Source: Owenweeksia sp. TMED14 (GTDB lineage: Bacteria; Bacteroidota; Bacteroidia; Flavobacteriales; Schleiferiaceae). Taken from it: a stretch of 64,000 bases of DNA. This document shows, piece after piece, positions 48,286 through 58,012 of this stretch. The DNA lies in contig CATIRS010000038.1 in assembly GCA_949529985.1 (NCBI GenBank), forward strand, positions 1 to 64,000, written 5' to 3'. Below the pieces are notes generated by a model. That model saw only the letters and a program-made list of their open reading frames with translations, was not told where the DNA came from and did not search any database. A program made the translations under genes and the position numbers. How positions within the stretch are numbered: position 1 is the stretch's first letter; each line of letters begins with the position of its first letter.

Positions 48286-48441
48286 ATGCCTATGAATGAA
48301 ATTACACAAGAGTCCGACTCAACATTACTGCCGTCTAGCGAAGTGCTATCAATAGTTTTAGCTTACTCAAAATGTACATCATTTTATGATTTTTCTGGAG
48401 ATGGAATTCCTATGAATTTAAAATGGCTTAACAAGAATTGA
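48286..48441 (+). CDS. Short conserved-type protein behind the sigma factor gene
   Basis: An open frame of 51 codons (ATG 48286, or ATG 48292) lies 35 bases after the sigma factor stop and ends one base short of the recQ stop. The product has no signal or membrane span. Its core, LLPSSEVLSIVLAYSK, resembles short flavobacterial proteins of the form LP-x-x-x-T-hydrophobic-x-x-I-L-x-YSKSL that I recall near sigma factor genes. It ends in LNKN. The resemblance is from memory and needs a search. A role as a small regulator of the sigma factor is speculation. Confidence 0.5.
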   Translation: MPMNEITQESDSTLLPSSEVLSIVLAYSKCTSFYDFSGDGIPMNLKWLNKN

Positions 48442-48442
48442 C

Positions 48443-50629
48443 TTAAATAACTTCACATAGAAATTTCAATCGGACAAGACGAAGTTCCTCTTCACTGTAG
48501 GATTTATCAAAATAATTTATTGCCTCTGATATTTCTCCCGATTTAGACTCTTGAGAGAAATATTCTAGAATCTCAATTATTGAATCATCGTCATCAACCA
48601 TTTCCTCAATTATGTGATCAAGGGCAAGGCGTGTTCCATTTTGTACAATTCGCTCCATTTCCTCAAGAATCACATCTTCGCTAACACTTTTATCATTAGC
48701 CATTTCTTCAAGAGAAAGGAGACGGTCTATAGATTGAATAATATAAATTTTAAGTGAACCTTTTTTACCAGCACTACGAATTGTATAATCAATGAGTCTT
48801 TCGATTTTATTGTCCTTGCAATGATTTTTTATTTCTTCTAGCATTGGTTGTCCAAACCTCTTAGCTTTTCCCTCTCCGACCCCAGGCAACACCATGAGTT
48901 CAACTTCGGTGAATGGGTAAGAACTTGCCATTTCATTAAGTGATATATCTGAAAACATCGCATAAGGAGGAATATTCCTTGCTTTTGCTAACTGTTGATT
49001 TACTGATTGGAGTTTCTTGTAAAGTTTTGGATCTAGGACGGAATTGACTTGTTTTGAAGTTTCTTCTGAGTTTGATTCAGCAGAAATTTTGCGATATGGT
49101 TTTGCTAGAAAATCACTTTTTATATTTAGAAAAGTTTGTCCTTCCTCAGTCAGTCTTAGAATTCCATAACGCTCTATATCTTTTGAAATAAGTCTTTTTA
49201 TTGAAATTTGTCGAATCAGATCTGACCAATAGCCATGGCTTTCAGTTTTCCCACTTCCCCATTGATTTAATTTAGAGGCTCCAAAGGTTTTAAGAACTGA
49301 AGTCTCATTTCCTATTAAAACATTAACAACCTGTTCAGATCGAAAATTTCTTTTTCCTTCCTTAATAATATTGATTATCAACGCCACTTTGTCAGGAATG
49401 CTTACTCTTTCTATGTTTCTTGAGCAATTGTCGCATGAACCGCAATTTTCTTGATTGTATACTTCGCCAAAATAGTGAAGTATATATTCTCTTCGACAAG
49501 TAGAAGCCAGGGCATATCCTTTTGATTCCTGAAGCAGTTGACGACCCATTTCTTGCTCTGCAACAGGCTTTTTACTTAGGAATTTATCTAATTTATCTAT
49601 ATCTTTTTCAGAATAATATGTTACGCAAATACCCTCTCCTCCATCTCTTCCTGCCCTACCTGTTTCTTGATAATAGCTTTCTATGCTTTTAGGAATATCA
49701 TGGTGGATGACCAATCTAACATCTGGCTTATCTATTCCCATTCCAAATGCAATTGTCGCAACAATTACATCAACATCTTCGTTTAAGAAGGCATCTTGAT
49801 GTTTTGCTCGTTTACTTCCGTCCAGTCCTGCATGATAGGGTAAAGCTTTGATATCGTTTAGTTGAAGTAACTGAGAAATTTCTTCAACTTTTTTTCTGCT
49901 CAAACAGTATATAATTGCAGATTTACCAGAATGTTTTTTTATTAATTTTACTATGTCTTTTTCAACTTCACATTTTAAATTGACCTGATAAAAAAGGTTT
50001 GATCGATTGAAGGATGTCGCAAATACATTTGCCGTTTTCATCTCTAAATTCTTTTGAATATCGGAGATTACTTTCTCTGTTGCGGTTGCAGTTACAGCAA
50101 TTATTGGTCTTTTTTGAATTAAGTTTATTGCGTTACGTAATTGTCTGTATTCGGGACGAAAATCATGTCCCCACTCTGAAATGCAGTGCGCCTCGTCAAT
50201 AGCATAAAATGAGATTTTAAGTTCTTTGAGAAAATCAATATTTTCAGTCTTGTTAATGGACTCAGGAGCCATATATAAAAGCTTAGTAATTCCTGAAGAA
50301 AGATCTTTTCTTACTTGAACCATTTGCCTTTTCGTTAAGGATGAATTCCAAACATGTGCTATTCCGTCTTCTGAGGAAAAGCTCCTAATCGCATCAACTT
50401 GATTTTTCATTAACGCTATCAAAGGAGAAATTACGATAGATAATCCTTCCATTTGTATTGCAGGAAGCTGATAGCAAAGAGATTTACCCCCGCCTGTAGG
50501 CATCATGACGAAAGTGTCATTACCGTTAATAATAGAATTTATTGCTTCTTCTTGATTTCCTTTAAACTCATTATGACCGAAGAATGTCTTCAGGAGCGCT
50601 CTGCTTTCAATAATTGATTTTTGAGTCAT
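48443..50629 (-). CDS. recQ: ATP-dependent DNA helicase RecQ
   Basis: A 3'-5' helicase of 728 residues used in recombination and fork repair. The helicase core has MPTGGGKS (43-50), DEAH at 145-148 within IDEAHCISEWGHDFRPEY, and the C-terminal helicase motif QETGRAGRDGG. The RQC part has its zinc cysteines in ACTC-like positions (STCRREYIL and NCGSCDNC). An HRDC domain follows near 530-610 (PPYAMFSDISLNEMA ... LPGVGEGKAKRFG), and an acidic tail closes the protein. It is monocistronic as far as visible. A near-match promoter octamer (TAAACTTG, 50647-50654 on the reverse strand) lies 17 bases upstream. Confidence 0.95.
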   Translation of the reverse strand: MTQKSIIESRALLKTFFGHNEFKGNQEEAINSIINGNDTFVMMPTGGGKSLCYQLPAIQMEGLSIVISPLIALMKNQVDAIRSFSSEDGIAHVWNSSLTKRQMVQVRKDLSSGITKLLYMAPESINKTENIDFLKELKISFYAIDEAHCISEWGHDFRPEYRQLRNAINLIQKRPIIAVTATATEKVISDIQKNLEMKTANVFATSFNRSNLFYQVNLKCEVEKDIVKLIKKHSGKSAIIYCLSRKKVEEISQLLQLNDIKALPYHAGLDGSKRAKHQDAFLNEDVDVIVATIAFGMGIDKPDVRLVIHHDIPKSIESYYQETGRAGRDGGEGICVTYYSEKDIDKLDKFLSKKPVAEQEMGRQLLQESKGYALASTCRREYILHYFGEVYNQENCGSCDNCSRNIERVSIPDKVALIINIIKEGKRNFRSEQVVNVLIGNETSVLKTFGASKLNQWGSGKTESHGYWSDLIRQISIKRLISKDIERYGILRLTEEGQTFLNIKSDFLAKPYRKISAESNSEETSKQVNSVLDPKLYKKLQSVNQQLAKARNIPPYAMFSDISLNEMASSYPFTEVELMVLPGVGEGKAKRFGQPMLEEIKNHCKDNKIERLIDYTIRSAGKKGSLKIYIIQSIDRLLSLEEMANDKSVSEDVILEEMERIVQNGTRLALDHIIEEMVDDDDSIIEILEYFSQESKSGEISEAINYFDKSYSEEELRLVRLKFLCEVI

Positions 50630-50670
50630 CTTTTTTTGAAGAAATACAAGTTTAAAGTTACGCTATAAAC

Positions 50671-50678
50671 TACTTTTG
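50671..50678 (+). promoter_or_regulatory. -7 promoter element for tatC-lptB
   Basis: TACTTTTG is an exact TAnnTTTG ending six bases before ATG 50685. It overlaps the alternative TTG start at 50676, which therefore is unlikely to be used. It predicts a leaderless or nearly leaderless mRNA. Confidence 0.6.
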
Positions 50679-50684
50679 TATATC

Positions 50685-51479
50685 ATGTCTAAAGAAGATT
50701 CAATGTCTTTTCTAAAACACCTTGCTGCATTACGTAAACACCTAATGCGTGCATGCTTGTTTATACTGATAGCTGCTGTTTTTGCTTTTTGTTTTAGAGA
50801 AATCCTTTTTGATGGATTGCTTCTTGCTCCAAAATCCAATGATTTTATTACATATCGATGTTTTTGCCTTTTATCAGAGTCATTAAATATTGCTGGTCTA
50901 TGTATAAATGAAATTAACATTGAATTGATTAATAGTAAAATGTCTGGACAGTTTTCTATACATATTAGACTTTCTTTAATTGCAGGACTTATTATATCTG
51001 CACCATTTGTGCTCAAAGAATTATGGTTATTTATATCTCCTGGCTTGACTTTAGGTGAGCGTCAGCGATCCGTCGCTTTTATTAGTATATCATCTATTCT
51101 TTTTTTTATGGGAGCCACATTTGGGTACTTTTTAATTGTTCCATTAAGTGTTCAATTTTTATCTAATTATATCGTTTCAGATCAAATCATAAACCTCATT
51201 GAGATGTCATCTTATTTGTCTACGATTGCAGCTATTATTTTAGCTTGTGGATTGCTTTTTGAATTGCCGATTGTAGTTTATTTCCTTTCTAAATACGGAA
51301 TAGTAACCCCTGATGGTATGAAGACTTACAGGAAGCATGCGTGGATTGTGATTCTAGCAATTTCTTCAGTAATTACCCCGCCGGACATATTTAGTCAGAT
51401 TATAGTTTCGATACCTGTGGCTATATTGTACGAATTAAGCATTTCTATTAGCCGTAGGGCACAACCGAATAAAGTATAA
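50685..51479 (+). CDS. tatC: Twin-arginine translocase subunit TatC
   Basis: TatC recognises twin-arginine signal peptides and, with TatA, exports folded proteins. The 264 residues from ATG 50685 have six membrane spans. The N terminus (MSFLKHLAALRKHLMRACLF) carries the conserved FLxHLxxLR motif that binds signal peptides. SAPFVLKELWLFISPGLTLGER is the signature loop, and GIVTPDGMKTYRKHAWIVILAISSVITPPD the later one. A bacteroidetal insert of about 30 residues (after LLAPKSNDF) lies between spans 1 and 2. lptB follows after 11 bases. tatA is not in the window. Confidence 0.94.
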   Translation: MSKEDSMSFLKHLAALRKHLMRACLFILIAAVFAFCFREILFDGLLLAPKSNDFITYRCFCLLSESLNIAGLCINEINIELINSKMSGQFSIHIRLSLIAGLIISAPFVLKELWLFISPGLTLGERQRSVAFISISSILFFMGATFGYFLIVPLSVQFLSNYIVSDQIINLIEMSSYLSTIAAIILACGLLFELPIVVYFLSKYGIVTPDGMKTYRKHAWIVILAISSVITPPDIFSQIIVSIPVAILYELSISISRRAQPNKV

Positions 51480-51490
51480 TCCCTTGATAA

Positions 51491-52231
51491 ATGAGACTTG
51501 AAGTTATCGAAATATCTAAAGATTATAAACGCAAAAGAGTTGTTGATAGGGTTAGTTTTCATGTGGACCAGGGAGAGATAGTTGGTTTGCTCGGTCCTAA
51601 TGGAGCTGGAAAAACAACTTCCTTTTATGCAGTTGTTGGCATGGTAAAGCCAGATGAAGGAAGAGTTTTATTAGATGGAAATGAAATTACCCGCTTACCC
51701 ATGTATCGCAGGGCCCAAAAGGGGTTAGGGTACTTAGCTCAAGATCCATCTGTCTTTCGGAAGATGACGGTTGAAAATAATATTGCCGCAGTTTTGGAAT
51801 GGCGAGGTCTTAATAAAAATGAAATTAAAACACGAACAGAGGCTCTTTTAGAAGAATTTTCTTTGACTAAAATCAGAAATTCCAAAGGCGACTTGCTATC
51901 AGGAGGAGAGAGACGAAGGACGGAAATTGCACGTGCACTCGCTTCGGATCCCAAGTTTATTCTCTTAGATGAACCATTTGCTGGTGTTGATCCAATTGCT
52001 GTTGAAGATATACAGTCAATAGTTGCAAAGCTGGTAGATAGAAACATAGGTGTCTTAATTACCGATCATAATGTTCAGGAGACCTTAGCAATTACAGATC
52101 GAACATACTTAATGTTTGAGGGGAAAATATTGAAAAGCGGTACAGCTAAGGAATTATCTGAAGATCCTATTGTTCGTAAAGTTTACCTAGGACAAAATTT
52201 TGAGCTTAGGAAGGATATGCGGCACGCTTAA
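51491..52231 (+). CDS. lptB: LPS export ABC transporter ATP-binding protein LptB
   Basis: LptB powers extraction of lipopolysaccharide from the inner membrane with LptFG. The 246 residues form one ABC ATPase: Walker [10 protein letters not shown] at 35-43, the LptB-typical [24 protein letters not shown], signature [16 protein letters not shown], Walker [14 protein letters not shown] and the H-loop in [11 protein letters not shown]. These match LptB rather than a generic ATPase. It is co-transcribed with tatC and overlaps the 3' end of the convergent threonylcarbamoyl-AMP synthase gene by 26 bases. lptF and lptG are elsewhere. Confidence 0.95.
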   Translation: MRLEVIEISKDYKRKRVVDRVSFHVDQGEIVGLLGPNGAGKTTSFYAVVGMVKPDEGRVLLDGNEITRLPMYRRAQKGLGYLAQDPSVFRKMTVENNIAAVLEWRGLNKNEIKTRTEALLEEFSLTKIRNSKGDLLSGGERRRTEIARALASDPKFILLDEPFAGVDPIAVEDIQSIVAKLVDRNIGVLITDHNVQETLAITDRTYLMFEGKILKSGTAKELSEDPIVRKVYLGQNFELRKDMRHA

Positions 52232-53141
52232 GGCGATCGTTTATAGCCTCTCCTAGTCCGATGTTCGGAGCTTGTTCAATATAAATTTTTCGAGTTTCTT
52301 TTTTGTCTAGGTCCCTTAATAAAGAAAATAATCTTGATGCCCCAGATATATCTGTTCCGTCTGCACTGATGGAATCTGTGCTCATGGAACTGGGTAGCCA
52401 TGATATAAGTGTGTCTTCCTCATGGATTCGCGGTAAATCGGAGCCAAAAGGAATTAAAGTAATCCGTTTATTAGGGGAATAATGTTTTTTATTTTGCCCT
52501 GGATACTTATGGCTGTCATTTGTCTCGAATAGTATAACAGATTTCTTTAGAGTCCTTTCTATTTCTTCAATAGTTATTCCACCAAGCCTGTGCACAATGA
52601 CTTCATTATTTTCAAATCCAATTATTGTGGATTCTAATCCAATATCACAATCGCCACCGTCTAAAATTAATGGTATAATATTCTCCAACTGATCGGCAAC
52701 GTGCTGGGCACTTGTTGGAGATACGTATTTATATGGATTAGCGCTTGGCGCAGCTAAAGGGTAATCTATTGATTTCAGTAACTGAAGAGCCATAGGATGA
52801 GACGGCATGCGGACAGCTAGGTGTTCTAGTCCAGATGTGAGTAAATCTGGAATAGAATTAATTTTAGGGAGCAGAAGAGTAAGGGGTCCAGGCCAAAAAA
52901 CATCAATTAAAACCCACGCTTCATTTGGAATATCTTTACAAAGATTGCTTAGTTGACTTATTCTTCCGATATGAGTAATTAACGGATTTAAATAGGGTCT
53001 TTTTTTTGCTTTGAATATCTTTATTAACGCATTTTCATTTAGGGCGTTACCAGCAAGTCCATATACAGTTTCTGTTGGAATTGCAATTATTTCTCCGGAA
53101 TTAAGGAGATTAATAGCTAAGTTCAAATCGGTGCTGATCAC
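52206..53141 (-). CDS. L-threonylcarbamoyladenylate synthase (Sua5/YwlC type)
   Basis: This enzyme makes threonylcarbamoyl-AMP, the donor for t6A at tRNA position 37. The protein has 311 residues in two parts. The YrdC domain (about 1-200) has [42 protein letters not shown] and [19 protein letters not shown] linker and a smaller Sua5 domain follow at the C terminus, so it is the long Sua5 form. It lies 32 bases behind the T9SS plug gene and probably shares its message. It overlaps lptB convergently. MtaB, encoded at 31507-32826, uses the t6A base as its substrate. Confidence 0.92.
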   Translation of the reverse strand: MISTDLNLAINLLNSGEIIAIPTETVYGLAGNALNENALIKIFKAKKRPYLNPLITHIGRISQLSNLCKDIPNEAWVLIDVFWPGPLTLLLPKINSIPDLLTSGLEHLAVRMPSHPMALQLLKSIDYPLAAPSANPYKYVSPTSAQHVADQLENIIPLILDGGDCDIGLESTIIGFENNEVIVHRLGGITIEEIERTLKKSVILFETNDSHKYPGQNKKHYSPNKRITLIPFGSDLPRIHEEDTLISWLPSSMSTDSISADGTDISGASRLFSLLRDLDKKETRKIYIEQAPNIGLGEAINDRLKRAAYPS

Positions 53142-53173
53142 TTTTTTAAAATAAGGTTCTTAAATGACATTCA

Positions 53174-54454
53174 TTAATTCAGACCTAGGCCCAAGCTTCC
53201 ATTTGTCCGAATGTTTTTTATTGCGATTACTCGATCATATCTTTTCCCCCATTCTCGCATATATAAAATACTTGTATAATTGTTTGGGCATTGCCAATGG
53301 TTTCCCTCCGTCCATGATAAGTCCCAAGTTAAATCATCAATTGATGGGTCGAAGTTATATTCTCCAATTGCATATTCTAAATATCCTTGTTTTACTAGAA
53401 CACGACCCCGGTATGCTTCAACTAAAGTATCATAGTGTAACAAACATGACTCTAAAGCTCTGTATTGATTAAAATCACCAATTACATAAAGATTTCTATC
53501 TCCGGACTTTTCAACATCTTTAACAAACAAGTCTAAGACAACATAATCCGCTTCTAAATTGGGCATAACAGAATTCTGCTTACGGAAGACAAATCCTCCA
53601 CGTGCGTCATCTTGAAAAAGAAATGGATCTATTCCTCTTGGTTTTTCGTTTCTCACAGTTGCTATCCAGATTTTTTCGAGATTATAGCCTCTTATTCGAA
53701 GAGTAGGAATCGGGATGTTTTTTGTATCAACAAAACGAAAAACATTTCCGCCCTCAAAAGCATTTTCCCCGTTATTGTAGTTAAAATCATAAAAACCATT
53801 TCTCAAAAATCTTGGCGCAAGCATTTTAATGCTCCTCCAGTTTCTATTTTGAACAATACCTATTCGGATATCCCTGAATGGGTTTTGCACAGATAAATTA
53901 GTTAAATCTGCAATTATGTCAATTTCCTGATGGCTATTCCGGAGTTCCAAATTCATAGTTCTGTGAATTTCACTTTGTACATCTGCAATTTGCTCAAATA
54001 TCACAACGGGATATTGAAGAAGAAAGTCTTCAGGGTCTTCTTCGTAAATTCTTAAGTAATAATTGCCCGAAATTCGAGGCATGCAGTTTTCTTCAGGTAA
54101 GGTTGAGCTAATATGGCTGTAAGGCTGGTAAGTATTAAAACATAATTCAGCCAGAGGTAATTGTCCCTCTAAGAATCCATTGATATATTCCGATGAGATC
54201 AAACCTGATGGAGTCCAGTCACGATTGCAGTGCACCCATGTATAACTTAGGGACTGTGTATTAGAGCTAAAATCATCAAGTGACACTAATAGAGTTTGTT
54301 TTTTTCCTAAAGGAATAGTTGCAAGCGATTGGGGGTTTCCGACAGGGTGAATTTGAACACTTTGAAAATCTTCAATTATAATAATCTTTGGAATTATAGA
54401 CTGACTATAGACCTCGGGCCAAGCTAAAAAAAATAGAGGGAGAAACCTTAACAC
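53174..54454 (-). CDS. Type IX secretion system plug protein (DUF5103)
   Basis: A secreted or periplasmic protein of 426 residues with a signal peptide (about 1-17, ending VYSQ). It fits the DUF5103 family, identified in structural work as the plug bound to the T9SS translocon SprA. Typical elements are VQIHPVGNPQSLATIPLGKKQTLLVSLDDF near the start, the YTWVHCNRDWTPSGLISSEYINGF segment, and RGIDPFLFQDDARGGFVFR. The plug closes the SprA pore when idle. No other T9SS component is in the window, but the choice-of-anchor B protein at 23865 is a probable client. No clear promoter was seen upstream. Confidence 0.88.
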   Translation of the reverse strand: MLRFLPLFFLAWPEVYSQSIIPKIIIIEDFQSVQIHPVGNPQSLATIPLGKKQTLLVSLDDFSSNTQSLSYTWVHCNRDWTPSGLISSEYINGFLEGQLPLAELCFNTYQPYSHISSTLPEENCMPRISGNYYLRIYEEDPEDFLLQYPVVIFEQIADVQSEIHRTMNLELRNSHQEIDIIADLTNLSVQNPFRDIRIGIVQNRNWRSIKMLAPRFLRNGFYDFNYNNGENAFEGGNVFRFVDTKNIPIPTLRIRGYNLEKIWIATVRNEKPRGIDPFLFQDDARGGFVFRKQNSVMPNLEADYVVLDLFVKDVEKSGDRNLYVIGDFNQYRALESCLLHYDTLVEAYRGRVLVKQGYLEYAIGEYNFDPSIDDLTWDLSWTEGNHWQCPNNYTSILYMREWGKRYDRVIAIKNIRTNGSLGLGLN

Positions 54455-54667
54455 TCGGTAAAGTTGAGAAAAACTTACTAATTATGGCTTTTAAAAACTT
54501 AAATGTTTCATTTTACGTTATATATACCTAATAGGTAAATTCAAACGTGATTTGAAAACAGAATATAATATCAACTTTACAAAATAACCTTATTTAGAAA
54601 CGTTTTAAATTACAAACAACACACAGATTATGACTTCTTTGAATCCTTTCAGCGCTTTAATTATATT

Positions 54668-54675
54668 TACATTTG
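54668..54675 (+). promoter_or_regulatory. -7 promoter element for the nqr operon
   Basis: TACATTTG is an exact TAnnTTTG lying 34 bases before the nqrA ATG. A TTTG at 54638-54641 is 26 bases upstream, longer than the usual 19-21. The rest of the 255-base gap (54455-54709) is AT-rich and shows no gene. Confidence 0.5.
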
Positions 54676-54709
54676 CGTCGAAATTTTTCGAGATATATTA
54701 ATACCAGAG

Positions 54710-56050
54710 ATGTCGAAAACACACATTATCCGAAGAGGACTAAATTTACCTATTGTCGGCGAACCATCCCAGAAATTAGATTTAACTGAATTCGTTAGAT
54801 CTTTTGCTTTGTCTCCTTCAGATTATATAAACCTGAATCCCAAGCTAATAGTTAAAGTTGGAGACAAGGTGAGAGCAGGGGACTGTATTTTTCATGACAA
54901 GTCAAATGATAATATTCGCGTGACGTCTCCCATTAGTGGCGAAATATCGGCTATTGAAAGAGGACCCAAACGAAGACTTGATCGCATCGTTATTCGTTCT
55001 GATGAAAAATGTGAATATGTCGATTTTGGCAAAGAATTCTCTGCCGACAAGGAGAGTACTCAAAATAAGCTACTCCTTTCTGGTGCCTGGACCTTGATTC
55101 AAATGCGACCTTATGGTTGTATTGCAAACCCCAATGATACTCCAAAAGCAATTTTTGTTAATGGAATGAATTCATCTCCTCTTGCTCCTAAGACATCTAT
55201 TTCGCTAAAGGGAAGAGAAGAAGATTTCGCTACAGGTTTAATTGTTTTAAAGGGGCTTTCACCAAGAACCATACTTTCTATTGATGTCGATGAGGAATCT
55301 AAAACACTGATTGAAGCTGAAAATGTTGAAGTACATAAATTCTCAGGTCCCCACCCTTCAGGAAATACCTCAGTTCATATTGCGAAAATATCTCCCATTA
55401 ATAAGGGAGATGTCGTTTGGACTTTGGGAGCTCAAGATGTGGCAATTATTGGTCATTTATTTAATTCGGGTGAATTACACTTAGATAAATGTATATCAGC
55501 GGCGGGTTCAGGAATGATAGAACCTCGATATGTGAATGTTCGAGCTGGCCAATCCTTGACCGAATTCTTCAAAAAAAATGCCAAACCTGGGAATTATCGT
55601 TTTATATCAGGGTCAGTTTTGACTGGCGCTAAAGTTGAACGAGAAGGTTATTTAAGTGCTTATGCAAACCAGATTACAATAATTCCAGAAGGAGAGAACA
55701 CTGATTTTCTAGGTTGGGTTTTACCAGGCTTTGCTAAGTATTCGATGAGTAGAGCTTATTTTTCTTGGCTCTTTCCAAAACGAAAGTACAATTTGACTAC
55801 CAAGGTTCATGGAGAAGAGCGAGCTTTTGTTGTTACAGGTCAATATGACAAAGTTTTTCCTTTTGATATTTTTCCGAATCAATTGCTTAAATCTATTTGG
55901 GCTAACGATCTTGAAAAAATGGAGGAGTTGGGTATTTATGAAATAGTTCCTGAAGATTTTGCTCTTTGTGAAGTTATTTGTACTTCAAAACAACCTTTAC
56001 AAGAAATGGTTAGAAAGGGCCTAGATGTTCTTTATGCCGAAATGAATTAA
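54710..56050 (+). CDS. nqrA: Na+-NQR subunit A
   Basis: NqrA is the large cytoplasmic-side subunit of the Na+-pumping NADH:quinone oxidoreductase and carries part of the quinone site. The 446 residues fit the family. Typical are the N-terminal barrel-sandwich segment (KVGDKVRAGDCIFHDKSN, VTSPISGEISAIERGPKRRLDRIVI), FSGPHPSGNTSVHIAKI and ERAFVVTGQYDKVFPFDIFPNQLLKS. It opens the operon nqrABCDEF. nqrB follows after 13 bases. This pump is common in marine Bacteroidota and lets NADH oxidation build a sodium gradient. Confidence 0.96.
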   Translation: MSKTHIIRRGLNLPIVGEPSQKLDLTEFVRSFALSPSDYINLNPKLIVKVGDKVRAGDCIFHDKSNDNIRVTSPISGEISAIERGPKRRLDRIVIRSDEKCEYVDFGKEFSADKESTQNKLLLSGAWTLIQMRPYGCIANPNDTPKAIFVNGMNSSPLAPKTSISLKGREEDFATGLIVLKGLSPRTILSIDVDEESKTLIEAENVEVHKFSGPHPSGNTSVHIAKISPINKGDVVWTLGAQDVAIIGHLFNSGELHLDKCISAAGSGMIEPRYVNVRAGQSLTEFFKKNAKPGNYRFISGSVLTGAKVEREGYLSAYANQITIIPEGENTDFLGWVLPGFAKYSMSRAYFSWLFPKRKYNLTTKVHGEERAFVVTGQYDKVFPFDIFPNQLLKSIWANDLEKMEELGIYEIVPEDFALCEVICTSKQPLQEMVRKGLDVLYAEMN

Positions 56051-56063
56051 TGCGTTTAAGTTT

Positions 56064-57269
56064 ATGAAAGTTTTACAAGACATTCTTGATTCCGCTCGTC
56101 CTGCTGTAACTACAGGGAAGCTAAAGCCGTTATATCCTCTATATAACGCTCTCGAGACCATGTTATTTGTGCCCGATCATAATGCAAGTAGTGGGGCTCA
56201 TGTGCGTGATGCAATAGACTTGAAACGAACAATGATTACTGTTATATTCGCTTTGATTCCTGCATTAATATTCGGTTTATATAATTCTGGATATCAGCAC
56301 TATAGGGCCTTAGGAATGTTGAACGACTCTATAGGTTGGCTCCAGTTTTTCACTCTTGATAATTTTATTTTTGGTGCTATTAAAGTGGTTCCAATGATAG
56401 CAGTCACATATATAGCTGGTCTAGGTGTTGAAATTTACTTCGCCTACATTAACAAACATGCTGTAAATGAAGGTTTTTTAGTTTCGGGTCTTCTAATTCC
56501 CATGACAATGCCAATTGACATGCCGTTGTGGATGATTGCAATATCTACAATATTTGCCGTGTTAATTGGTAAAGAAGTTTTCGGTGGAACTGGTATGAAT
56601 ATTCTTAACCCAGCTTTGACAGCAAGAGCATTTGCTTTTTTTGCATACCCATCTTTTATGAGTGGTGATAAGGTTTGGATTAATACAAGCGTTGAGGCGA
56701 ATCAAAATGTAGTTGATGGTTTTTCAGGAGCTACAGCTTTAGGTCAATATGCAACTACTGGTAGTAATAATTATTCTGCTTGGGATGCTTTCTTGGGTAT
56801 TGTCCCAGGTTCCATAGGAGAGACGAGTACATTATTAATATTGATAGGCGGTATTTACCTCATTGCCACAGGTATTGGGTCTTGGAAAATCATGTTGTCG
56901 TCTCTTTTGGGTGCAATTGCGATAAGTTTAATTTTTAATTTAGTTGCGCCAAGTATGATATCTCCAGAACAACAGGGATTCTTAGCTATTCCATTTTATT
57001 TTCATCTGGTATTTGGTAGTTGGGCATTTTCAACAGTTTTTATGGCAACAGACCCAGTATCAGCATCTCATACAGAGAGAGGTAAATGGATCTATGGATT
57101 TTTTATTGGTTTCCTCGGAATAATGATCCGCGTATTTAATCCAGCATATCCTGAAGGAATGATGTTGGCAATAATATTTATGAATGTAATGGCCCCATTG
57201 ATTGATCATTATGTCGTCGATGGAAATATTAAGAAGCGCCTAAAACGTTTAAAAGCTAATGCTCAGTAG
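56064..57269 (+). CDS. nqrB: Na+-NQR subunit B
   Basis: NqrB is the main membrane subunit, with about ten spans and both covalently bound FMN and riboflavin. The 401 residues include HNASSGAHVRDAIDLKRTM near the start and GKEVFGGTGMNILNPALTARAFAFFAYP. The FMN attachment motif SGAT is at 221-224, so Thr224 should be the flavinylated residue. Later motifs FMATDPVSASHTERGKWIYG and GVMIRVFNPAYPEGMM-like GIMIRVFNPAYPEG are conserved. ApbE, encoded at the end of the operon, would attach the FMN. nqrC starts nine bases after the stop. Confidence 0.96.
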   Translation: MKVLQDILDSARPAVTTGKLKPLYPLYNALETMLFVPDHNASSGAHVRDAIDLKRTMITVIFALIPALIFGLYNSGYQHYRALGMLNDSIGWLQFFTLDNFIFGAIKVVPMIAVTYIAGLGVEIYFAYINKHAVNEGFLVSGLLIPMTMPIDMPLWMIAISTIFAVLIGKEVFGGTGMNILNPALTARAFAFFAYPSFMSGDKVWINTSVEANQNVVDGFSGATALGQYATTGSNNYSAWDAFLGIVPGSIGETSTLLILIGGIYLIATGIGSWKIMLSSLLGAIAISLIFNLVAPSMISPEQQGFLAIPFYFHLVFGSWAFSTVFMATDPVSASHTERGKWIYGFFIGFLGIMIRVFNPAYPEGMMLAIIFMNVMAPLIDHYVVDGNIKKRLKRLKANAQ

Positions 57270-57278
57270 TAAAATATT

Positions 57279-58007
57279 ATGAATATTAATTCAAACGGTT
57301 ATACCTACATTTTTGCTATAGCAATGGTCGTTATTGTAGCTTCTTTGCTTTCTATCGCGGCGACTAGCTTAAAACCATTTCAAGATAAAAATGTTGAGCT
57401 TGAAAAAAAATCTGATATTCTTTATTCCATTGGTATTGAAGGAGAAGACTCAGAATTATTATTTGATGAATACATAATTGATCAATTAGTTATTCAAGAC
57501 GGAGAAATTGTCTCTTCGGATATAAAAGCCTTTGATATCGATATGGCAGCAGCTGTAAAAGAATTAAATAATATTCGTAAAGTTCCATTGTTTAAAGCCT
57601 TTAAAGAAGGAAACACTTTTTACGTGATCCCTATGCGGGGAAAAGGACTTTGGGGACCTATTTGGGGTTATATATCTTTAAAAGGAGATGGGAATACAAT
57701 TTTAGGCGCGTCATTTGATCATGAAAAAGAAACTCCAGGACTAGGTGCTGAGATATCCACTTCTATATTCCAAGATCAATTTCCGAATAAAGTCTTGTTC
57801 TCCGAAAGCCGTGACGGAATTGAAGTTAGAAAAGGAGATGCTTCAGGTTATCAACAAGTTGATGGAATCTCTGGCGGAACAATAACATCTGTTGGTGTTC
57901 AGTCAATGCTTGAGGATTGTCTAGTCCCATACAAGGAATTTTTATTAAAGCTTTCAGTTAATGAAAATCAGATCTCAATGGATTCAATCATCAGTATTGT
58001 TTTATAA
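57279..58007 (+). CDS. nqrC: Na+-NQR subunit C
   Basis: NqrC carries the second covalent FMN on a periplasmic domain held by one N-terminal membrane span (about 8-28). The 242 residues contain GKGLWGPIWGYISLKGDGNTILGASFDHEKETPGLGAEI, the FMN-domain core, and the flavinylation motif DGISGGTITS, in which Thr201 should carry FMN. The motif has glycine where many homologues have alanine (SGGT against SGAT), a tolerated variant. It lies nine bases after nqrB and five before nqrD. Confidence 0.95.
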   Translation: MNINSNGYTYIFAIAMVVIVASLLSIAATSLKPFQDKNVELEKKSDILYSIGIEGEDSELLFDEYIIDQLVIQDGEIVSSDIKAFDIDMAAAVKELNNIRKVPLFKAFKEGNTFYVIPMRGKGLWGPIWGYISLKGDGNTILGASFDHEKETPGLGAEISTSIFQDQFPNKVLFSESRDGIEVRKGDASGYQQVDGISGGTITSVGVQSMLEDCLVPYKEFLLKLSVNENQISMDSIISIVL

Positions 58008-58012
58008 TCAGT

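Noticed and set aside
53164-53472. Forward-strand frame of 102 codons opposite the T9SS plug gene
   Set aside because: It is entirely antisense to a well-supported gene, and its product has no coherent domain or signal peptide.
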